Positions 58,856 through 64,000 of a stretch of 64,000 bases of DNA are shown here, piece by piece. Numbering within the stretch: position 1 is the first letter of the stretch; each line of letters begins with the position of its first letter. The position numbers and the translations under genes were made by a program. The notes beneath the pieces were generated by a model, which did not search any database, was not told the DNA's origin, and was given only the letters and a program-made list of their open reading frames with translations. The DNA is from Bryoerythrophyllum caledonicum (lineage: Eukaryota > Streptophyta > Bryopsida > Pottiales > Pottiaceae): NCBI GenBank assembly GCA_963971425.1, contig OZ020525.1, forward strand, positions 16,126,187 to 16,190,186, given 5' to 3'.

Positions 58856-60312
58856 AAAAATATTACACCGGCGTCTCCTGGTTTCGATCGAGTTTACAGA
58901 AAATGAAGCGCTCCGGTTCCAGCCTGCGTGGCTGTTTTCCACGTTGACTTACCTCCTTGGATATACGCCATAGCTGCGGCTGGTCGATCGATCGGCACTC
59001 CTCCGCAATGGATCACAATGCTCGAAGATCAGACGAGGATCACGTCAATCACTGTATTGCAATGTACGTAAACCACGACCACAAGAAGAGGCAGCGCCGC
59101 AAGAAAAACCAAGACGCCGCATCGAGAGCACTCCGCAAACTCATCCGGATGGCGCGAACGAACAAATGTAAAAACATCCACGGAGAGAGCGGAACAAACC
59201 TCGATTTCAACTTCAGAACCTCCCGAACAGGTAATTAGCAATTAACCTCTGTTGTTTCAAAGAGCGAAACAAATCCGAGCAGAGTGCAGAACAGATCTCT
59301 CGAATCTGCCTCCGTTGTTTCCTGAAACCCTAAGACCTTGTAACTTAGTCCTAACACGCTGTGAATTGTATATTTTCCAGAGATCTGAGCGACAATCAAG
59401 CTTTCCCTACCAAAATTGAGAATCTCTGAAAGGTATTTCAACGGCAGCGTAGCTACTGAGAATTTCGACAACGTGACGGAGCTGATATTCATGTAGATTA
59501 TAATCGAGATGACTTAGGGCTGAGTGCATTTGACGGAGGTTGATGAAGGGACCTCTCGTGTAACTATTTCACAGAACTGCTACCGCACGAACGATATGTG
59601 ATGCGTCCATCAAAACCGTCATCAAACGAATATTGTCCATCTGTTCAACGAAATGCGTTGCGGTCACCGAGACCGTCGTTGGACGAATACCGTCCATATT
59701 TGAAACGAACTTCGTTGGTTTTGCGCCTTCTTACCCAAGAAAACTCCGACGAGAGAGAGACAATAGAGGTTTTCGCGAGGTTTTGGGAGGATACGATATT
59801 GCGTGCCTGGAAATCGTTGTTTTCTCGAGTTTTCAAGGAGATTCTGAACTTTCAGCTGCAGCCGACCACAACAATGCTGAGCTCGACTTCGAAGGTCCAA
59901 ATTCTGGGGAGTGATGACGACGTTGTTGCAGTGTTCGTGGCCATGGATCGCCGCTCCCAAAGACGGCGACACAGCGACTCCTGCGTCGCGCCCGCGCCGG
60001 CAGCGGCCTCCTCGCGTCGACCTTCGTAAACTTCTGGACCGCGCTGCAGTGGCCAATTCCGACTCTTCCTCTTCTGCAGGTAGTGTGCTTGTTGTCAGGG
60101 TTTGAGGGTAGAAGCTGTTGTGGAAATGTAATCGTTAAACGAGGCAAGGACTCCATGAGTTTTGACATCTTTTCGCACTTCTAAGTATTAGTAATCAGCC
60201 CCCTCAATAATTCACAAATCATCTTCAATTGAAGGTCCTCCTTGTTGTTACGGTGGTCCTGCTTGTTGTTAGGGTTTAAGAGATGGAGATGTTTGGAGCT
60301 GGTTCTGAAATT
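58856..60312. other. GC-richer stretch with gene-like composition, unassigned
   Basis: Overlapping frames on both strands (such as 58957-59238, 59598-60029 and, opposite, 60056-59664) have no recognisable motif. Near 59.61-59.71 kb an imperfect ~50-bp tandem repeat occurs (ACCGTCATCAAACGAATA / ACCGTCGTTGGACGAATA). The region could hold the first exon or promoter of a gene, but I cannot choose a strand. It ends at the left boundary of PAL duplication copy 2. Confidence 0.35.
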
Positions 60313-61018
60313 GTAATTGACTTGGGGTTATTTGTAAAGTGTGGTTGCGATTGCTTCATGCACCACCTGGAGATCAGGCAGGGGCCTCTCCCCCGAGGGA
60401 GGGAGCCTGGATAGCATCAGAAGTATACAATACCACCAAACGGAGCGATTATGCCCGCGCCACGAGTGCAATCAAGCTCATGCGAGACAACGTCAGTCCC
60501 CGAACCACTGCGTCCCCGAATCACGAGACAATACATGAGCGTGCGAGAGGAGCATCGGGAATCATGCACCACTATCGGTGACATGAATAATATGTAAGGA
60601 TTCAGCCGACAACTTAGTGCGTGACCACCTCATTGGTCTACAGATTCTTTCATCTACTTTGGCACGTGAACTAGCGGGCTGAACCTACATGGCATAACCA
60701 CTAGTAAGTTCTGATCTTCAATAGCCACCTTCATTTACACCACGGGCATCTAGACACATTTCATCAAACAACATGGTACTCAAGAGGCTGTTGTGAAGCA
60801 AATCTGTGAACAAGTTTCGTCGTGTTCAAAAAATAATATACAATGCAGAATGAGCTTGCCTAATGCGGGAAGAATCCGTCATCTCGCAACCAGAAGTTGA
60901 TCTCCGAGATGTACCATGCTAAGATGAGATCAGCTGAGATGGATTAATTTTACAGGACTGCCTGCCTCAAAGAATAGTTTCTACTTGTACCGTGATCAAA
61001 ATTGGGGAAGTGAAATTT

Positions 61019-63151
61019 TCACTGTCGTTGAGCTGGAAAAGGTCCGGGGGCGCCGTTCCATCCCTGCACGCATCGGAGAAGAGGGCGGATGAGCTTGCCC
61101 TCGGACATGGCCTCGAACACCTTCTGGATCTCGGTTCCGGGCGACACGGTCCGCAGCCCAGACAGGAGCTGCGTCCCGAGCTCGCCCCGCACGAATTCAT
61201 ACAATGGATACGTTCTGCAGCTGTGGATCCTGTTGGCGACGGAAGACAATCCCTTGTTGTCGTACGCTTCCCGGACGATCGGCACCACGATGCGCAGCCG
61301 CTCCTGCACCTCAGCTTCGAAGGCGGGGATCTGGGCGAACACAGAGCTGGAGGCGTCCTTGTTGACTAGCTTGAGCGCGTGGGAGATGAGCGCCGCGCGC
61401 AGCTTCTCCATCAAGGGGTAGGACTCGCTGGCGGCGTCGTCGATGTAGGAGAAGACGGGCTGGCGCTCGACGACGAGCAGGAGGTCCTTCTCGCAGAAGC
61501 GCGACGGGAGGAGCGTGCCGTCCTTGCTCATGAACAGCGTCTTCTTGACTGCTTGCGAGACGACCTGCTTCACGGCCGCCTGCATGGTTTCCTCCACATG
61601 GCGGAGGTCGATGGCCTGGCAGAGCGCCACCAGGAACGACGAGCTCATGAGCTTGAGAATCTCCACGGCCTCCTCGGTTTTGCGCGCGGACACGAGCCCC
61701 AGGGAGTTCACGTCCTGGTTGTGCTGCTCGGCGCTCTGGACGTGCGTGGTGACCGGGTTGGCGAGGTAGTTGAGCTCGGAGAGATACGACGCCATCGCGA
61801 TCTCGGCGCCCTTCATGCCGTAGTCGAGGCTGGGGTTGGGGCCCCCGGAGAGGTTGGAGGGCAAGCCGTTGTTGTAGTAGTCGTTCACGAGCTCGCTGAA
61901 CTGCGCAAACATGAGCTTGCCGATGGCCGCCACGGCGAGCCGCAGGTTGTCCATGGAGACCCCGATGGATGTCCCTTGGAAGTTGCCGCCGTGGAGCGCA
62001 ATGCCTCGCGCGGCGTCGATGATGGGGTTGTCGTTCACGGAGTTGATCTCGCGCTCGATGGCGTGGGTGGCAGCGCGCACCACTTCGACCTGCGGCCCGA
62101 GCCACTGCGGGGACGTGCGCAGCGCGTACCGGTCCTGCTTCGGCTTCTTCAAAGGATCGGTCTCGTTCACCTTGGCGGCGGCCTTCATGAAATCGCTCCC
62201 ATCCAAGAGCCACTCCATCACGGCCGCGGCCTCCATCTGCCCGGGGTGATGCTTCAGCTTGTGCGTCAACGGATCAGCGAACTCCGGCTTCCCCTGCATC
62301 ACCTCGCAGAAGAGCGCGGACAGAACCTCGGCGAGGAGCGCGAGCAGATTCGCGTCGAAGCAGACGGTGGACGCCAGCGCAGACCCCACCGCGGTGCCGT
62401 TCACGAGCGCCAGCCCTTCCTTGGGCTGCAGCTCGAACGGCTTCTCGACGCCGGCGATGCGCAAGCCCTCCAGGGCGGACACCTCACGTCCGTCCTCCGT
62501 GATGGCGACGGAGTTCGGGCGCGCGGTGAGCAGCCCGGCGATGTACGACAAGGGCACCAAGTCGCCGGACGCCGTCACGGTCCCGCGCAGCGGCAGCTTG
62601 GGCGTGACGTGCGCGTTCAGGAGCTTCTCCATGGCCGCGAGAATCTCCCACCGGATGCCCGAGTAGCCCTGCATCAGCGTGTTGGTGCGCACCAGCATTG
62701 CGGCGCGGGCGGTCTCGGCCGGCAGCGAGTGGCCCTTCACGAGCACGCCCGCGTTCAGGAAGCGGATGAGCTCGCGCTGGAGCTCCACGCCCTGCTGCGT
62801 GCGGCGGTGCGAGGTGGCGCCGAACCCCGTGGTGACGCCGTAGATGTCCCCGCCGCTCATGATCTTGCTGAGCACCCAGTTGGACGACTCGTCCACCCTC
62901 GCCTTCGCATTGGCCGCGTCCAGCACGACCTGGACCTCCGGCCTGCGCGCTATGGCGGTCACTTGGCCCACGGTCAGGTTCACGCCCTCGATCGCGACCT
63001 CGTCGGAGTCGAAGTATGTCGCCACCATGCGCTTGATCTCGTCCAAATGGTTGCCTTCCATGGCCGCCGCTGTCTTGGCCCAGTTGAGGGGATCCGCGCC
63101 GACTGATCCATTGCAGAAAGCCGCCTCATCGAGCTTCATCTGTGGAGCCAT
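61019..63151 (-). CDS. PAL: Phenylalanine ammonia-lyase, copy 2
   Basis: An intact, intronless 710-residue PAL. Relative to copy 1 it has E236, S395, V535 and I625; every other residue agrees. The MIO triad (194-196), Tyr104 and the FLNAG selectivity motif (131-135) are unchanged, so it should also deaminate phenylalanine. Of the four changes, 395 (HGGNFQGTS against GTP) lies next to the conserved HGGNFQG segment near the active site; the others are conservative or on less conserved stretches (K to E at 236 reverses charge). Identical promoter architecture suggests overlapping expression. Very recent duplication or gene conversion would explain the near identity. Confidence 0.97.
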   Translation of the reverse strand: MAPQMKLDEAAFCNGSVGADPLNWAKTAAAMEGNHLDEIKRMVATYFDSDEVAIEGVNLTVGQVTAIARRPEVQVVLDAANAKARVDESSNWVLSKIMSGGDIYGVTTGFGATSHRRTQQGVELQRELIRFLNAGVLVKGHSLPAETARAAMLVRTNTLMQGYSGIRWEILAAMEKLLNAHVTPKLPLRGTVTASGDLVPLSYIAGLLTARPNSVAITEDGREVSALEGLRIAGVEKPFELQPKEGLALVNGTAVGSALASTVCFDANLLALLAEVLSALFCEVMQGKPEFADPLTHKLKHHPGQMEAAAVMEWLLDGSDFMKAAAKVNETDPLKKPKQDRYALRTSPQWLGPQVEVVRAATHAIEREINSVNDNPIIDAARGIALHGGNFQGTSIGVSMDNLRLAVAAIGKLMFAQFSELVNDYYNNGLPSNLSGGPNPSLDYGMKGAEIAMASYLSELNYLANPVTTHVQSAEQHNQDVNSLGLVSARKTEEAVEILKLMSSSFLVALCQAIDLRHVEETMQAAVKQVVSQAVKKTLFMSKDGTLLPSRFCEKDLLLVVERQPVFSYIDDAASESYPLMEKLRAALISHALKLVNKDASSSVFAQIPAFEAEVQERLRIVVPIVREAYDNKGLSSVANRIHSCRTYPLYEFVRGELGTQLLSGLRTVSPGTEIQKVFEAMSEGKLIRPLLRCVQGWNGAPGPFPAQRQ

Positions 63152-63545
63152 AGAGCTCAGTGTGCTGCACGTTGTCCAATTAGAAACCTCTCAGCCTGTG
63201 ATGTCCCAGAATGCTGAATATTTATTTCTGGCTGAAGAGTTGATCTTAGAAATCTCTACAGAAACGAACGATTGAAGCACCTCGACTGAGATCGATGAGG
63301 AGCTGGAATGTGAGACCAAGGACATATATGAGAATGAATGATCGAAGCGCCTCGACTGAGATGAGGAGTTGGAGTGTGAAGCCCAGGATTTACATGAGAA
63401 TGGACACGGAGAGAAACGACGTGACTTTGAATTCCACGGCGACTGTGGGGTCAAATGGGGCTTGCATGAGGACGTCCGCGTTTCCTTTCATAATCTCGGG
63501 GCACACTTTTTGACCTCTCACTGAGAAAGTTCAGAAAAAGGGGGG
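63152..63545 (-). promoter_or_regulatory. PAL copy 2 promoter and leader
   Basis: Virtually the same as the copy 1 promoter, including the TATA-like AATAAATATTC (63227-63217 on the minus strand), the ~68-bp internal duplication and the TGACGTACGT motif. One visible change is CCAGGA for CCAAGG-A in the outer repeat near 63.38 kb. Confidence 0.5.
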
Positions 63546-64000
63546 CCGTCAACGTGGTGACGTACGTAAAATTGTAGTAAACAGTTGAGGGCTTGAACCG
63601 CCAGTTCGTTGTTGGATGAGTTATTGACCTGGAGTCGTCTTCGGGTCTTCATTATGGGAGCCCAGTTCAAAATACAGGGTGACCTTTTCCGAGCTCGACT
63701 TTCAGATTCTCTCACTGTTCATGGTATTGGGGTGAAGAATGATTTGTGGTTTCCTTTCCTCGGCGCTGTTCATGGACGCGCTCTGCCGTGACGACAAATC
63801 ACGGAGCTGGCTGAGAGAATATTCGCCTGACCAGGCTACCAATACAGCTCTCACCATCCCTGGAAAAGGAGGAGACTCCACAGTTTCGCACCCTTTTCGT
63901 GGATCATATTCCAAGACACCGATGGTGCGTGAAGTTTTCTGGGGTGATGCACTGATGTACAAGTGTGAAGTATTCCTGGCGTTCGGCATCGCTTTGGTAT

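Larger units (their letters stand above)
60313..64000. repeat. PAL duplication unit, copy 2 (runs past window end)
   Basis: Direct repeat of 28041-32009, lacking 287 bp of the 3' flank and carrying an extra GGGTCTTC near 63.64 kb. The last base of the window still matches copy 1, so the unit is longer than seen. The start-to-start distance of the two units is about 32.3 kb. Confidence 0.97.

Overview
The window is nuclear DNA of a land plant. Genes carry GT-AG introns, there are two full phenylalanine ammonia-lyase (PAL) genes, a plant type I inositol polyphosphate 5-phosphatase, and abundant plant-style transposons. Intronless GC-rich PAL genes and a kinase of the HRDLKASNVL / DFE / FWRA-E type fit a non-seed plant, most likely a bryophyte (liverwort or moss). 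That placement is inference from remembered families, not a search. Most of the 64 kb is AT-rich transposon remains; only three genes look intact.

Layout. 1-2.3 kb: no gene. 2.3-11.4 kb: a decayed LINE on the minus strand (ORF1, endonuclease, reverse transcriptase, RNase H, C-terminal zinc motif). 14.26-15.17 kb: a non-autonomous element with TTAA ends and piggyBac-like inverted repeats. 16.2-20.9 kb: the 5-phosphatase gene (11 coding exons, plus strand). 22 kb: a second, truncated LINE 3' end. 22.9-28 kb: AT-rich debris and minisatellites. 28.04-32.01 kb: PAL copy 1 with both flanks. 35.0-36.3 kb: a kinase pseudogene. 37.92-54.67 kb: a large element with 30-bp terminal inverted repeats and an 8-bp near-perfect target duplication. 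58-60.3 kb: a GC-richer stretch with telo-box repeats. 60.31-64.0 kb: PAL copy 2, whose duplicated flank runs off the window.

The most interesting object is the 16.7-kb element. It carries two long intronless reading frames that diverge from its centre and run outward to the two ends. The right frame has DDE-like landmarks (VDGMD, ADN, HTHKDID) and resembles an uncharacterised eukaryotic family I remember as DUF7869. The left frame is a roughly 1,300-codon protein I do not recognise. The right frame is broken only by in-frame stops, and the left by in-frame stops plus one frameshift, so the element looks fairly young. Its centre is filled with later insertions: TTAA elements, a palindrome made from one of them, and a CCGG-rich block with minisatellites.

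The two PAL genes encode 710-residue proteins differing at four residues. Both keep the Ala-Ser-Gly that forms the MIO cofactor and the Phe-Leu selectivity pair. Their duplicated flanks include the promoter, so both copies probably respond to the same signals and feed cinnamate into phenylpropanoid synthesis. The 5-phosphatase acts in inositol phosphate signalling and has no evident link to its neighbours.
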